The notes beneath the pieces were generated by a model, which worked only from the letters and a program-made list of their open reading frames with translations, was not told the DNA's origin and did no database searches. From contig NZ_BNAF01000009.1 in NCBI RefSeq assembly GCF_014653155.1, positions 124,001-188,000 on the forward strand: a stretch of 64,000 bases of DNA, written 5' to 3'. The translations under genes were made by a program, and so were the position numbers. Numbering within the stretch: the stretch's first letter is position 1; every line of letters begins with the position of its first letter. The stretch comes from Sphingobacterium griseoflavum. Lineage in GTDB: Bacteria > Bacteroidota > Bacteroidia > Sphingobacteriales > Sphingobacteriaceae. Of this stretch, positions 25,737 to 34,677 are shown piece by piece.

Positions 25737-27851
25737 TTATAAGCTTATTTTTTTGTTGGAAACGCCTAAATTGTTGGCCAACGAAAATAAGGAGTTGATA
25801 AAACCGCTATCTTCCTTATCGGCTGAAGCAGCCTGCTGTAGCTTCAGTAAAGCGGCCGATACGGTCAGGTTTTTGATGTCGTTCGAGGAAATTCCGTATT
25901 TGTCTGCTAAGCTCTTTATTTTCTCACCGAGGTCGCCATCGCCATGCTCGCCAATCAATGCATTTTTGATCGCTGTTGCGTGTTTGGAGTTGTCAATCAA
26001 TTGATCAAAACCCTTCGAGTTTGAAACCTGCCGAACGATGTTCTCGAAGAACATCGTCTCTCCACCAACGATATCGATCTTGGCCGACTTTAGGGCTTCT
26101 GACAACACCCCTGCTTGCGCGGTAGCGATATCTTTTTGGATGTTGATATGAGCCATTTCGATATCACGTTCTTTTTGCAGTTGCAATTTAAACTCTTCGT
26201 GTTCTTTCCCTACTCCGTCAAGTTGTTTCATTGCAGCCGCTTTTTCTTCGATTCCTTTTGCTTCTGCCAAAGCTTTTTCGCGCACCACTTCTGCCTGGGC
26301 CAATCCTTCGGTACGTAAGGCTGCGGCTTTCTTCTCGATAACACTGGCTTCTACGGTGCCTTGCTTTTCTTCGGCTTCCGCTTTTGCGATCATCACTTCC
26401 GCTTCTGATAGACCGATAGCAGCCTCTTCTTTCGCTTGCGCTTCGGCGATAATTTTGCGGGCTTCCGCTTCTTTCGATGATGCTTCTTTCTTTGCCTCGG
26501 CCTCAATTAGCAACTCTTGTGCTTTTTTCTCGGCGATCTGGCGTGCTGCCTCGGCATCGATCACTTTCTTCGCGGCTTCTTGTTCTGCTGCAATCTTGGC
26601 AGCTTCGGCTGCTTTGACCGTAGCAATCAAGCGTTCCTCAGCTTCTTGTGAGGCTGCGATGACCCCAGCTTGCTTCTTACGCTCCACTTCACGGAAGGTT
26701 TCCACATCTTTAACCGACTGCTGTTCTTCCACCACGCCTTTTTCTAGTTGGACGCGCTCTTTGATTACATTCTGTATACCTTTTTTCTCCGTTTCGATGG
26801 ATCGTTCTTTATCTATCTGTGCCAAAGTCACGATGCGCTCCCGCTCTGTTGCTTCCAATGCACGATCTTTTTCCACGCGTTCAGTTTCTACGGCGTCAGT
26901 CCTCAATTTAGCTTTCTCGGCAATGATAATCTGGCGCAACTTGTTTTCTTCCTGTATTGCGAGCTGTTCTTCCGTTGCAATGCGTACGGTTTCCGACTTC
27001 AGGCGCTCTTCTTCGCGCACTTTCGTGATCTCGGCGTCCTCACGCGCTTTGATGTTGTCGATCTCCCGGCGTTGCCTTTCTTCTTTCTCTGCCAGTTGCC
27101 TGTCGAGTTCCAAGATTGCTTCCCGCGCTTCCACATTTTGTTTGCGAATAACTTTCTCCTCGTCTCGGCGTATCAAGTTGGCGTGGATGTTCTGCTGGGC
27201 AGTAAGTTCTGTTATTTTCTTGATACCTGCAGAATCCAAGATGTTGTCCGGGCTCAAAAATTTCAGCTCCGTTTGTTCCAAATAGTCGATGGCGCAGTCG
27301 TCCAAGATATAACCGTTTAGATCTGTGCCGATAATATTTAAGATCTCTTCCCGAAATTCACGGCGTGCTTCGTACAGTTCGATAAAATCGAATTTCTTAC
27401 CCACTGTTTTCAGTGCTTCGGAGAATTTGGATTCAAAAATGTTTTTCAAGGTTTCCGGCTCGCTCGCGCGGTCGCAGCCCAAATTCTGCGCGACATTGAT
27501 GACGTCGTCAACGGATTTGTTCACTCGTACGAAGAAGGCCACCTTGATATCCGCACGGATATTATCTTTACAGATAAGTCCGTCATGCTGCATACGAGCG
27601 ATTTCGATTTTTTTGACGGAGATGTCCATGATCTCCATTTTGTGGAATACGGGTACCACATACATTCCTTTGTTAAAGGCCACACTGGAGCCCCCAACAC
27701 CGGTCCTCACGATAGCTTTTCCTTGTGGGATTTTTTTATAGAACATACTGAGTACCACAAAAAATGCCAAAACAAGGAATACGACTACGCCGACGGCGAT
27801 CAAAACTAATCCCGTAAGTCCGTCTACAAATAATAAAGTGCTGCTTGTCAT
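25737..27851 (-). CDS. Flotillin-family SPFH protein, YqiK-like
   Basis: A 704-residue flotillin. One N-terminal membrane segment (about 11-37, GLVLIAVGVVVFLVLAFFVV) is followed by an SPFH/PHB domain (about 40-225, including KKIPQGKAIVRTG and MYVVPVFHKMEI). A very long Glu/Ala/Lys coiled coil occupies about 230-590, and a C-terminal globular tail includes GGETMFFENIV. Flotillins oligomerise into cage-like membrane microdomains. The preceding gene, 13 bp away, encodes a YqiJ-type OB-fold membrane protein, the usual partner of this subgroup. The coiled coil produces long antisense open frames that are not genes. Confidence 0.93.
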   Translation of the reverse strand: MTSSTLLFVDGLTGLVLIAVGVVVFLVLAFFVVLSMFYKKIPQGKAIVRTGVGGSSVAFNKGMYVVPVFHKMEIMDISVKKIEIARMQHDGLICKDNIRADIKVAFFVRVNKSVDDVINVAQNLGCDRASEPETLKNIFESKFSEALKTVGKKFDFIELYEARREFREEILNIIGTDLNGYILDDCAIDYLEQTELKFLSPDNILDSAGIKKITELTAQQNIHANLIRRDEEKVIRKQNVEAREAILELDRQLAEKEERQRREIDNIKAREDAEITKVREEERLKSETVRIATEEQLAIQEENKLRQIIIAEKAKLRTDAVETERVEKDRALEATERERIVTLAQIDKERSIETEKKGIQNVIKERVQLEKGVVEEQQSVKDVETFREVERKKQAGVIAASQEAEERLIATVKAAEAAKIAAEQEAAKKVIDAEAARQIAEKKAQELLIEAEAKKEASSKEAEARKIIAEAQAKEEAAIGLSEAEVMIAKAEAEEKQGTVEASVIEKKAAALRTEGLAQAEVVREKALAEAKGIEEKAAAMKQLDGVGKEHEEFKLQLQKERDIEMAHINIQKDIATAQAGVLSEALKSAKIDIVGGETMFFENIVRQVSNSKGFDQLIDNSKHATAIKNALIGEHGDGDLGEKIKSLADKYGISSNDIKNLTVSAALLKLQQAASADKEDSGFINSLFSLANNLGVSNKKISL

Positions 27852-27864
27852 TGATTCAGATAAT

Positions 27865-28548
27865 TTAGATGCTGTGTAAGTTTATTTCTTTTTTAACGTA
27901 ATAGATTTTTCTGTCCGCTGTTTCGCCTGTAATAACCACTTGCTCGCCGTAAGCGATTTGGTCACCATTATGGCTTTTCACCGGTAGCCGTATCACATCG
28001 CCAGCAATAATGATCTCTACGGATCCGATGCGGTCTTCTGCTACAGAGGTGCGCATGGTGCCCGAGCGCCCTAAGAAATCGTGCGGCTCTTCGCCCGCAT
28101 AGCCGACCTTTTTGTATAGCTTGGCGACAGGGATGGTAACGTAGTGCATGAGCATGTAGGTCAGGATGAAGATCGGGATCAAGATAAGCACCGACTTCCA
28201 TCCAAATTGGGCGAGGTTCAAGGCTATCGAGGAGGCGATGGTGATCAGCCAACCGATGAATTTGAACAAGGTGACAATCACCATAAAAGGTGCTTTTCCA
28301 ATATTGATAAAGTTCATCGCTTTTGATAGTAAGGTAGTTTCGCCATCGCGCTGCATATCTGGATCGTCGGGGCTGTCCACTTCGTGGACGTCTGCACCGT
28401 CAAAGTCTATGTCTGCATCTGCATCGCCAAAATCAAAGCCGTCGCCGATCAGCATGGTAAAAAGCCAATAGACGAGCGAGATGCCTGTCAGCACGGTCAT
28501 GATGGCGTTTGGTAGCGGGTTAAAGAGCAAATGTAAGATAGCGTCCAT
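27865..28548 (-). CDS. YqiJ/NfeD-like OB-fold membrane protein
   Basis: A 227-residue inner-membrane protein. A helix near 15-35 is followed by a strikingly acidic segment (about 37-67, beginning GFDFGDADADID), then two or three helices between 80 and 145. A C-terminal soluble OB-fold, about 150-225, contains LGRSGTMRTSVAEDRIGSVE and GEQVVITGE. NfeD-type OB folds bind flotillin-family partners, and the flotillin gene follows directly. The acidic loop may bind cations or basic partners; this is inference. Confidence 0.85.
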   Translation of the reverse strand: MDAILHLLFNPLPNAIMTVLTGISLVYWLFTMLIGDGFDFGDADADIDFDGADVHEVDSPDDPDMQRDGETTLLSKAMNFINIGKAPFMVIVTLFKFIGWLITIASSIALNLAQFGWKSVLILIPIFILTYMLMHYVTIPVAKLYKKVGYAGEEPHDFLGRSGTMRTSVAEDRIGSVEIIIAGDVIRLPVKSHNGDQIAYGEQVVITGETADRKIYYVKKEINLHSI

Positions 28549-28562
28549 GTGAACTGAAAGAT

Positions 28563-28763
28563 TTAGTTAATGGGTCGTTTAAATGTATAGTGAAACGTCC
28601 AAGACGTGCCGCTCACAGCAAGGTCTTGCATAGCGACAAGTTCCCATCCCTCTTGGCCGAGCGTATTCAGGATGTTATCCAGTTCTTGCGGATCCAGTTT
28701 CTTTTGCCAAAAACCCTTTGGCTCTACTTTTACGGTTTTGTATTCAAATCTTTTCATCATCAT
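28563..28763 (-). CDS. DUF4177 small protein
   Basis: A 66-residue protein with the DUF4177 pattern: FEYKTVKVEPKGF, then LDNILNTLGQEGWELVAMQD and a terminal FHYTFKRP strand. Three ATG codons in a row begin at 28763, and the first overlaps the pspA TGA (ATGA), which indicates translational coupling. The function is unknown. Its constant place between pspA and the OB-fold gene suggests a small regulator or adaptor of the complex. Confidence 0.85.
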   Translation of the reverse strand: MMMKRFEYKTVKVEPKGFWQKKLDPQELDNILNTLGQEGWELVAMQDLAVSGTSWTFHYTFKRPIN

Positions 28764-29437
28764 TTAATTCCCATTTGTTTTTTTAATGCTGTTAGTTCGT
28801 CTTGTATAGCCTGCTGTTCATCCGGGAGTTCGCTCTTGTTTTGTGCCATCTCGGCGTATGCTTCTGCCAAAGCTTCATCGTTGGCTACCTTACGTTTTAC
28901 TCGCTGCAACATATCAAGCGTACTGTTGCTGTCCATGTTGGCCATCTGCTGGTTGGCTAAGGAGGCGGCCTCGTTTACCTTTTGCTTGGCACGGAGGGTG
29001 GTCAGCTCTTTTTCCCATTTCGCAATATTGTATTTCAGCACGTCGATATGCTTGTGTACTTCCTGCAGCTTGCTAGTTTGTTCCAGCAGTTCTGCCTGCA
29101 GCTCCTGCGTATCTTCCACGAGTCTTTTCTTAGTGAGTAGGGCCTCGCTAGCCATTTTTTCACCTTCCGTTGCGGTGAGTTCGCCTGCTTGAGCCTTGGC
29201 TAATGCGCGTTTTGCCTTTTCGGCAAGCGTATTTGCTTCCTGCTCTTTGTCGCGGACGCGGCTTTCCGTGCGGATAATCGTCGCCCGTACTTTAGCGGCA
29301 GATTCCACCGTGTCACTGAGCTGCTTTTTCATATCACGAATGCCCTGTTCACTCAGGCTGATAGGGTCTTCCATTCGTTCCACAAGAGCATGGATTTCGG
29401 CTTGCCCGATTTTTAAGAGTCTTTTGAAAATGTTCAT
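28760..29437 (-). CDS. PspA/IM30-family membrane-stress protein
   Basis: A 225-residue, almost wholly helical PspA/IM30 (ESCRT-III superfamily) protein. The N-terminus MNIFKRLLKIGQAEIHALVERMEDP has the amphipathic helix and ME(D)P element that bind anionic membranes. Long coiled-coil hairpin helices cover 25-180. PspA oligomers protect or remodel a leaky inner membrane. The start was taken at ATG 29437; a GTG directly before it is also possible. The YbjN-like stop lies 5 nt upstream, and the DUF4177 gene overlaps the stop. There is no PspBC or PspF, so control must differ from the E. coli Psp system. Confidence 0.9.
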   Translation of the reverse strand: MNIFKRLLKIGQAEIHALVERMEDPISLSEQGIRDMKKQLSDTVESAAKVRATIIRTESRVRDKEQEANTLAEKAKRALAKAQAGELTATEGEKMASEALLTKKRLVEDTQELQAELLEQTSKLQEVHKHIDVLKYNIAKWEKELTTLRAKQKVNEAASLANQQMANMDSNSTLDMLQRVKRKVANDEALAEAYAEMAQNKSELPDEQQAIQDELTALKKQMGIK

Positions 29438-29442
29438 CACAT

Positions 29443-29832
29443 CTATGGTTTTGAAAATTGTATAAGTTGTTCATAATACTCGCTAAGCAATAGGGACAAT
29501 GAATTGATTGCCGCGTCAAATTCGTTTTGATCAAGGTTATGCACCTGTAGGGTGTAGCGGTAGATCACTTTTTTGCCGTCTTCGGTCAGTGCAAAGCCTC
29601 CATGGATAATATCACGGTTCTTGATAAGTAAAGCTTTGAAGACTTCCGACCTTTCATCAACGAGCGTAAAAAGATACAATTCGAAAATAATAACTGGGGG
29701 CGCGACGCCAATGATGAGGTTTCGTATGCCGTCGGCATCGCTCTCGATCATGAAAAAGCCTTCTTGCTCGTCTTTTTTGCTGATGCTGAATCCACTGTTT
29801 TCTATATATTTTTCGACCTTACTAAATTGCAT
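29443..29832 (-). CDS. YbjN-like (type III chaperone-fold) protein
   Basis: A 129-residue acidic protein, first gene of the operon. The segment ALLIKNRDIIHGGFALTED with the following YRYTLQVHNLDQNEFD strand-helix matches the YbjN/T3SS-chaperone-like fold, often labelled molecular chaperone Tir in Bacteroidota. Such proteins commonly precede PspA genes. It probably acts as an accessory chaperone or stress-response factor. The leader is about 50 nt from the predicted promoter box inside the palindrome at 29885. Confidence 0.72.
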   Translation of the reverse strand: MQFSKVEKYIENSGFSISKKDEQEGFFMIESDADGIRNLIIGVAPPVIIFELYLFTLVDERSEVFKALLIKNRDIIHGGFALTEDGKKVIYRYTLQVHNLDQNEFDAAINSLSLLLSEYYEQLIQFSKP

Positions 29833-29851
29833 TGGCTAATTAAATTGTATA

Positions 29852-29899
29852 TTTGCTTATATTCTTTGCATAAAGATAGTTAATGCAAAATTATTTTGC
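29852..29899. promoter_or_regulatory. Palindromic operator region between PspA operon and XRE gene
   Basis: GCAAAATTATTTTGC at 29885-29899 is a perfect inverted repeat (GCAAAA/TTTTGC, 3-nt centre). Its minus strand holds a TAATTTTG promoter box (29893-29886) for the PspA operon. A second inverted pair, TTTGCAT at 29865 and ATGCAAA at 29883, overlaps it, and a further TTTGC half-site lies at 29852. The arrangement suggests a multi-site operator for the divergent XRE regulator; binding has not been shown. Confidence 0.6.
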
Positions 29900-29929
29900 A
29901 AAAAAAAGTACGATTTCTTTTTAAAATAA

Positions 29930-30595
29930 ATGACGATGAGCCAAATTGGAAACAATATTAAGAAGTTGAGAAGTGTGAAGGGGCTGAGCCAGCAGGCATT
30001 TGCAGACCTGTTTGGATTAACTAGGGGCAATATTTCATCGTACGAGGAACGGCGCGCTGAACCAAAAATCGAAGTGATGCTGCAGGTTGCAAAATATTTT
30101 AGCATACCGATTGCTGAATTGTTGGAAAAGCAGCTTACCGTAAATGAAATTTTGAATTTTGAAGATTATTTTCCGTCGGACCCGCTCACGATAGAGACGG
30201 GAACCTTGGCCAAAATTCCGTTTTTAGATCGGGATTATTTTCGGCATTACGATGGCTCTGCTGCAAGCTTGGATAGCCGGCCGTCTATATACCTGCCACT
30301 CGATAGTAACAATAAATTTCTTGCAATAGAGAATAGTTCTTTCATTCCCCACCCAGTTGGTTTTGCCTTCGAGGAACATATGATTTTGTTCTTTGAGCAG
30401 GTTAGGGTAGATATCCTACATACTTTAGGTGATCATTTCGGCTACTTTGGTGGCGATACGCCCTTTTTCGGTCGATACGATTTGGCAGGGAAGGAGATTG
30501 GCCTGGTGCTGAATGATTGGAAGAAGGAGGTGTATACCGCTGAGACAGCTCCGCACTTTTGGAAGCTGTTTGGGAAGTTTGAACGGGTGATGTAG
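29930..30595 (+). CDS. XRE-family regulator with degenerate S24-like C-terminus
   Basis: A 221-residue transcription factor. Residues about 5-62 form an HTH-XRE domain (LSQQAFADLFGLTRGNISSYE). After a linker beginning LTVNEILNF, the C-terminal half resembles the LexA/S24 fold: LAIENSSFIPHPVGFAFEE aligns with the GDSMxP region, with a serine in place. No matching catalytic lysine is obvious, so it is probably a sensor or dimerisation domain. It is divergent from the PspA-flotillin operon across 97 bp full of TTTGC half-sites and is the natural candidate for its control. ATG 29936 is an alternative start. Confidence 0.85.
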   Translation: MTMSQIGNNIKKLRSVKGLSQQAFADLFGLTRGNISSYEERRAEPKIEVMLQVAKYFSIPIAELLEKQLTVNEILNFEDYFPSDPLTIETGTLAKIPFLDRDYFRHYDGSAASLDSRPSIYLPLDSNNKFLAIENSSFIPHPVGFAFEEHMILFFEQVRVDILHTLGDHFGYFGGDTPFFGRYDLAGKEIGLVLNDWKKEVYTAETAPHFWKLFGKFERVM

Positions 30596-30605
30596 TAGAA
30601 ATAAC

Positions 30606-30627
30606 GGAGATGGCTTAAGCCATCTCC
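30606..30627. terminator. Palindromic hairpin between XRE gene and uvrA
   Basis: 9-bp perfect stem (30606-30614 with 30619-30627) with a TTAA loop that contains the uvrA stop codon. The plus-strand tail is T-rich, so it mainly ends the XRE transcript. Confidence 0.75.
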
Positions 30628-33464
30628 AGTTTTAAAAATCGTGCTGTTTCGTTTTTCTTTTGTTTAATGAGGTCTTCTGGAACTCCGGCAAACATCAACT
30701 GTCCGCCATTTTTGCCGCCCTCAGGCCCCATGTCAATTACCCAATCGGCGGTTTTTACGACGTCGAGGTTGTGCTCGATAATCAATACCGTGTTTCCACG
30801 GTCAACCAAGCGGTTGATTACGCCAAGCAATACATTGACGTCTTCAAAATGAAGTCCGGTGGTGGGTTCATCTAAGATGTAAAAAGTGTTTCCAGTATCT
30901 TTTTTTGAAAGCTCTGTTGCTAATTTCACACGCTGTGCCTCACCGCCAGATAGCGTCGTCGAGGATTGTCCGAGTGTGATATAACCTAAGCCCACGTCTT
31001 GGAGGGTTTTGATTTTTCTGTAGATCGATGGAATATTCTCAAAAAAAGTTACCGCTTCGTCGATGCTCATATCCAACACATCGGAAATCGATTTTCCACG
31101 GTAGCGTACTTCCAGCGTTTCTCGGTTATAACGTTTTCCTTGACACGTCTCGCAAGGTACCTGCACGTCCGGCAAGAAATTCATTTCGATAATTTTCATA
31201 CCGGCACCTTGGCAGGTTTCGCAACGTCCACCTTTAACGTTGAATGAGAAACGTCCCGGCTTATAGCCGCGGATTTTCGCTTCAGGAAGCTGCACATATA
31301 AGGTGCGGATATCTGAAAAGACCCCAGTATAGGTCGATGGGTTTGATCGTGGCGTGCGTCCAATAGGGCTTTGATCGATCTCAATAACCTTGTCGATATG
31401 CTTCAAGCCCTCGATAGATTTATAGGGCATTGGTGCAGTCTTCGCACGGAAGAAATGTTTGTTCAAGATGGGGTATAAGGTCCCAGTGATGAGGCTGGAT
31501 TTCCCTGATCCGGAAACACCAGTTACCAAGATTAACTTTCCTAAAGGGAAATCGACGCTGACGTTTCGCAGGTTATTTCCGGAAGCCCCTTTTAAGGAAA
31601 GCGTATGTCCGCTTCCGGCGCGACGTTCTTTAGGAATCGCTACCTCGCGCTGTCCATTGAGATAACTCGCCGTAAGGGAGTCGGCTTTCATAATTTCTTT
31701 TGGTGTGCCTTGTGCCACTACTTCTCCGCCATGTACACCTGCTTCAGGCCCCATGTCAATCACGTAGTCGGCGTGCAAGATCATATCTTTGTCATGCTCT
31801 ACTACCAGTACCGAGTTGCCGATATCACGCAGATTCTTAAGGGAGTTGATCAGCCGTTCGTTATCACGTTGGTGTAGCCCAATGCTAGGCTCGTCCAGTA
31901 TGTACAGCACATTGACCAGTTGCGAACCGATCTGCGTGGCCAAGCGTATACGCTGGGCCTCTCCGCCCGACAGCGTTTTCGAGGAGCGATCAAGCGTCAG
32001 ATAGCTCAACCCAACGTCCAATAGGAAGCCAATTCGTGCACGAATCTCTTTTAAGATCTCTACTGCGATCGTTCGTTGACGTTCATGGAGACGTTCCTCA
32101 ATGCCATTGAACCACTCCTTCAAGCTACTGATATCTAAAGCTGCCAGCTCGGAAATATTCTTGTCGTCTATTTTAAAATGCAAGGATTCTTTTTTAAGCC
32201 GCGCTCCATGGCAGACGGGACAAGTAACTTTTGTGCGAAAGTCATCCAACACTGGTGCATCGTCGCTGCTTTTGCCATTTATCTCCTCCAACATCTTAAA
32301 GATGCCGGAGAACTGTACTTGGTATTCGCGGGATCCATAACTGCCGTAAGAAACTGTGAGGCTCATTGGCTCGTCCCCGCCGAACAGCAAGGTATTTAGC
32401 TGTTCATCGGACAATTTCTCTACCGCTGTGCTGAGACTGAAGTCCATTTTCTTGGCGACGGCTTTAATCACCTGGAACGACCACGATTCCCGAACGGGGC
32501 CTAAAGGTAAAATTGCACCTTTTTGTATACTCAGTTTTTTGTCGGGCACCACGATATCCTTATCAATTTCGAAGATGTAGCCTAACCCATCACATTTAGC
32601 ACAGGCGCCATAGGGCGAGTTGAATGAAAAGGTGTTAGGTTGCGGTTCGTCGTAGGATATTCCAGATTCCGCATCCATCAGGTAGCGGCTAAAGAAATGT
32701 TCGCGGCCTTCTTTGTTTGCTATTTTAATGATCCCTTTTGCTGTCTTCATCGCTTGCATCACGGAAGTATAGAGCCTTTTGCGGTCACCTTCAGACGCAT
32801 AGAGACGATCTACCACGGTTTCTATATCGTGTATTTTATAGCGGTCGACTTGCATCTTGGGCGCGATATCCAAGATCTCGCCATCCACGCGAACCTTTGT
32901 GTAGCCCTGTTTACGGATTTGCTCAAAAAGCTCGCGGTAATGTCCTTTTCGGCCTTTTACAACGGGAGCCAAAATGTATATGGGCTCGTCTTTGAATTCC
33001 TCCATGATCTTTTCGACAATCTGCTCCTCCGACATCCGTTGCATAAGTTTACCCGTCGCATAGGAGTATGCTTCGCTTGCCCGCGCATATAGCAAGCGCA
33101 AAAAGTCATAGATTTCGGTGATTGTACCCACCGTGGATCTTGGGTTTTTGTTGGTGGTTTTTTGTTCGATGGAAATTACCGGGCTTAATCCAGCTATCTT
33201 GTCTACATCCGGACGTTCCATTCCACCCAAAAACTGCCTGCTGTATGCAGAAAAAGTTTCCATGTATCGACGTTGGCCCTCCGCATAGATCGTATCAAAG
33301 GCTAAAGAAGATTTTCCGCTGCCACTTAATCCGGTGATAACGACCAATTCGTTGCGCGGGAAGCTAACATCAATGTTTTTAAGGTTGTGTGCTCGCGCAC
33401 CAAAAACTTCGATTTCATGCTGTTCACCTAAATCTATATGGGTTTTCTGCTTGGAGGAACTCAT
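30615..33464 (-). CDS. uvrA: Excinuclease ABC subunit A
   Basis: A 949-residue UvrA, the damage-recognition ATPase of nucleotide excision repair. It has two ABC modules: Walker A GLSGSGKSSLAF near 48, a second GVSGSGKSSLITG, and two LSGGEAQR signature motifs. Zinc modules are visible as CAKCDGLG, CPVCHGARL and CETCQGAG/CETCQGKR. ATG 33464 is preferred over TTG 33488, because the promoter box TACCTTTG at 33500-33493 would place the TTG at or before the transcription start. It is a single-gene unit. Confidence 0.96.
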   Translation of the reverse strand: MSSSKQKTHIDLGEQHEIEVFGARAHNLKNIDVSFPRNELVVITGLSGSGKSSLAFDTIYAEGQRRYMETFSAYSRQFLGGMERPDVDKIAGLSPVISIEQKTTNKNPRSTVGTITEIYDFLRLLYARASEAYSYATGKLMQRMSEEQIVEKIMEEFKDEPIYILAPVVKGRKGHYRELFEQIRKQGYTKVRVDGEILDIAPKMQVDRYKIHDIETVVDRLYASEGDRKRLYTSVMQAMKTAKGIIKIANKEGREHFFSRYLMDAESGISYDEPQPNTFSFNSPYGACAKCDGLGYIFEIDKDIVVPDKKLSIQKGAILPLGPVRESWSFQVIKAVAKKMDFSLSTAVEKLSDEQLNTLLFGGDEPMSLTVSYGSYGSREYQVQFSGIFKMLEEINGKSSDDAPVLDDFRTKVTCPVCHGARLKKESLHFKIDDKNISELAALDISSLKEWFNGIEERLHERQRTIAVEILKEIRARIGFLLDVGLSYLTLDRSSKTLSGGEAQRIRLATQIGSQLVNVLYILDEPSIGLHQRDNERLINSLKNLRDIGNSVLVVEHDKDMILHADYVIDMGPEAGVHGGEVVAQGTPKEIMKADSLTASYLNGQREVAIPKERRAGSGHTLSLKGASGNNLRNVSVDFPLGKLILVTGVSGSGKSSLITGTLYPILNKHFFRAKTAPMPYKSIEGLKHIDKVIEIDQSPIGRTPRSNPSTYTGVFSDIRTLYVQLPEAKIRGYKPGRFSFNVKGGRCETCQGAGMKIIEMNFLPDVQVPCETCQGKRYNRETLEVRYRGKSISDVLDMSIDEAVTFFENIPSIYRKIKTLQDVGLGYITLGQSSTTLSGGEAQRVKLATELSKKDTGNTFYILDEPTTGLHFEDVNVLLGVINRLVDRGNTVLIIEHNLDVVKTADWVIDMGPEGGKNGGQLMFAGVPEDLIKQKKNETARFLKLEMA

Positions 33465-33492
33465 GCCGTTTTGTTCTGAATTTTGCAAGTGA

Positions 33493-33500
33493 CAAAGGTA
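33493..33500 (-). promoter_or_regulatory. TAnnTTTG promoter box for uvrA
   Basis: TACCTTTG on minus, 28 nt before ATG 33464. No LexA-type palindrome was recognised beside it. Confidence 0.55.
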
Positions 33501-33597
33501 CAGAAATTTAAGCGGAGTAGTCGCAAGGGCAAGTGCCGAAATGATAAAATTTGATTTTTAAATGATAGCTGAACTCTTTGGCCAGTAATTTGTATTA

Positions 33598-34677
33598 TTG
33601 AATGTATTAAACGGGGAAATAATTTTGAAAAAACTAGACCTGACAAAGCAAGATAAAGAGGTGGTGGAACAAGCGTTGACCTATTGGAGAGATCACGCTA
33701 TGTTAGACGAGCAGAAAGTAGAAGAGCTCAAAAGAAGCATTGATGAGAAAGGGTTCGAATGGAAGATTCTCGCGCGCTACGCTTTTTGGGTCGCCTTGGT
33801 GTCGCTTGTTTTTTCTGTCCTTTCCTTATTTGCCGACGATGCGCTGGTACGCTTCGTGGAGCGGTTCTATGAAACACCTAACATCGTCTTCTGCCTATTT
33901 TTTGCGGGGTTGGCTATTGTTTTTTACATGCTGGGATTTCGAAATAAAAAGAAATACCCGGCAAACACTTTTTCCAATGAAACGATGATGTTGGCAGGAT
34001 CTTTTTCTACGGCGGCGTGCATAGGCTTTCTAGGGCAGGTGCTCGATCGTAGTACAAGTCAATATACCTTCTTATTCCTCCTTTCAATTTTCGTCTATGC
34101 GGTTTTATCAGTCAAGTTGAATTCCAAACTTATTTGGGTGTTTACACTGGTGGCATTAGGAGTTTGGTTTGCCACGGAGACGGGCTATCATAGTAATTGG
34201 GGGTTCAAATTTTGGGGGATGAATTACCCGTTACGATTTACGTTGTTCGGCCTTTTGCTTACCGCCTTCTCGATTTGGGGTCAGCCAAAAGTGCAGGTGC
34301 TCCAGCCTTTCCAACCGACGAGTTATGTGGTGGGTCTCCTGTATAGTATGATTGCACTTTGGTGTTTGTCCATTTTTGGAAACTACAGTAGTTTTGACGC
34401 TTGGACACAGGTGCGGCAATACCATATTTTGTATTGGGGCGTTTTGGCCACAGCGCTTTCGTTGGGTTTGGCACTATATGGAATGAAAATGAAAGATACA
34501 ATATCGCGTGACATAGGTTTTGTTTTTTTTATCCTCAACCTATACACGCGATTTGTTGAATATCTCTGGGACAACATTAACCGGACGGTTTTCTTCCTCC
34601 TACTGGCTGTCTCCTTTTGGTTTGTCGGTCGGTGGGCCGAAAAGGTATGGAGTAACGATCAGACTAGCCGAAGTTAA
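33598..34677 (+). CDS. Polytopic membrane protein, DUF2157-like
   Basis: A 359-residue protein with a charged N-terminal helical part of about 55 residues (DKEVVEQALTYWRDHAMLDEQ) followed by ten or so membrane helices. Architecture and the terminal FFLLLAVSFWFVGRWAEK resemble DUF2157 proteins, whose function is unknown. No ATG exists before residue 39; TTG 33598 and TTG 33625 are both possible, and the second gives the more usual short N-terminus beginning KKLDLTKQD. The 3' end overlaps the convergent OsmC gene by 14 bp. Confidence 0.65.
   Translation: MNVLNGEIILKKLDLTKQDKEVVEQALTYWRDHAMLDEQKVEELKRSIDEKGFEWKILARYAFWVALVSLVFSVLSLFADDALVRFVERFYETPNIVFCLFFAGLAIVFYMLGFRNKKKYPANTFSNETMMLAGSFSTAACIGFLGQVLDRSTSQYTFLFLLSIFVYAVLSVKLNSKLIWVFTLVALGVWFATETGYHSNWGFKFWGMNYPLRFTLFGLLLTAFSIWGQPKVQVLQPFQPTSYVVGLLYSMIALWCLSIFGNYSSFDAWTQVRQYHILYWGVLATALSLGLALYGMKMKDTISRDIGFVFFILNLYTRFVEYLWDNINRTVFFLLLAVSFWFVGRWAEKVWSNDQTSRS

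Noticed and set aside
26356-27285. 309-codon open frame on the plus strand opposite the flotillin gene
   Set aside because: It is the antisense of a Glu/Ala/Lys coiled coil and translates to low-complexity Ser/Ala/Phe sequence with no promoter or family. It is a codon-bias shadow.
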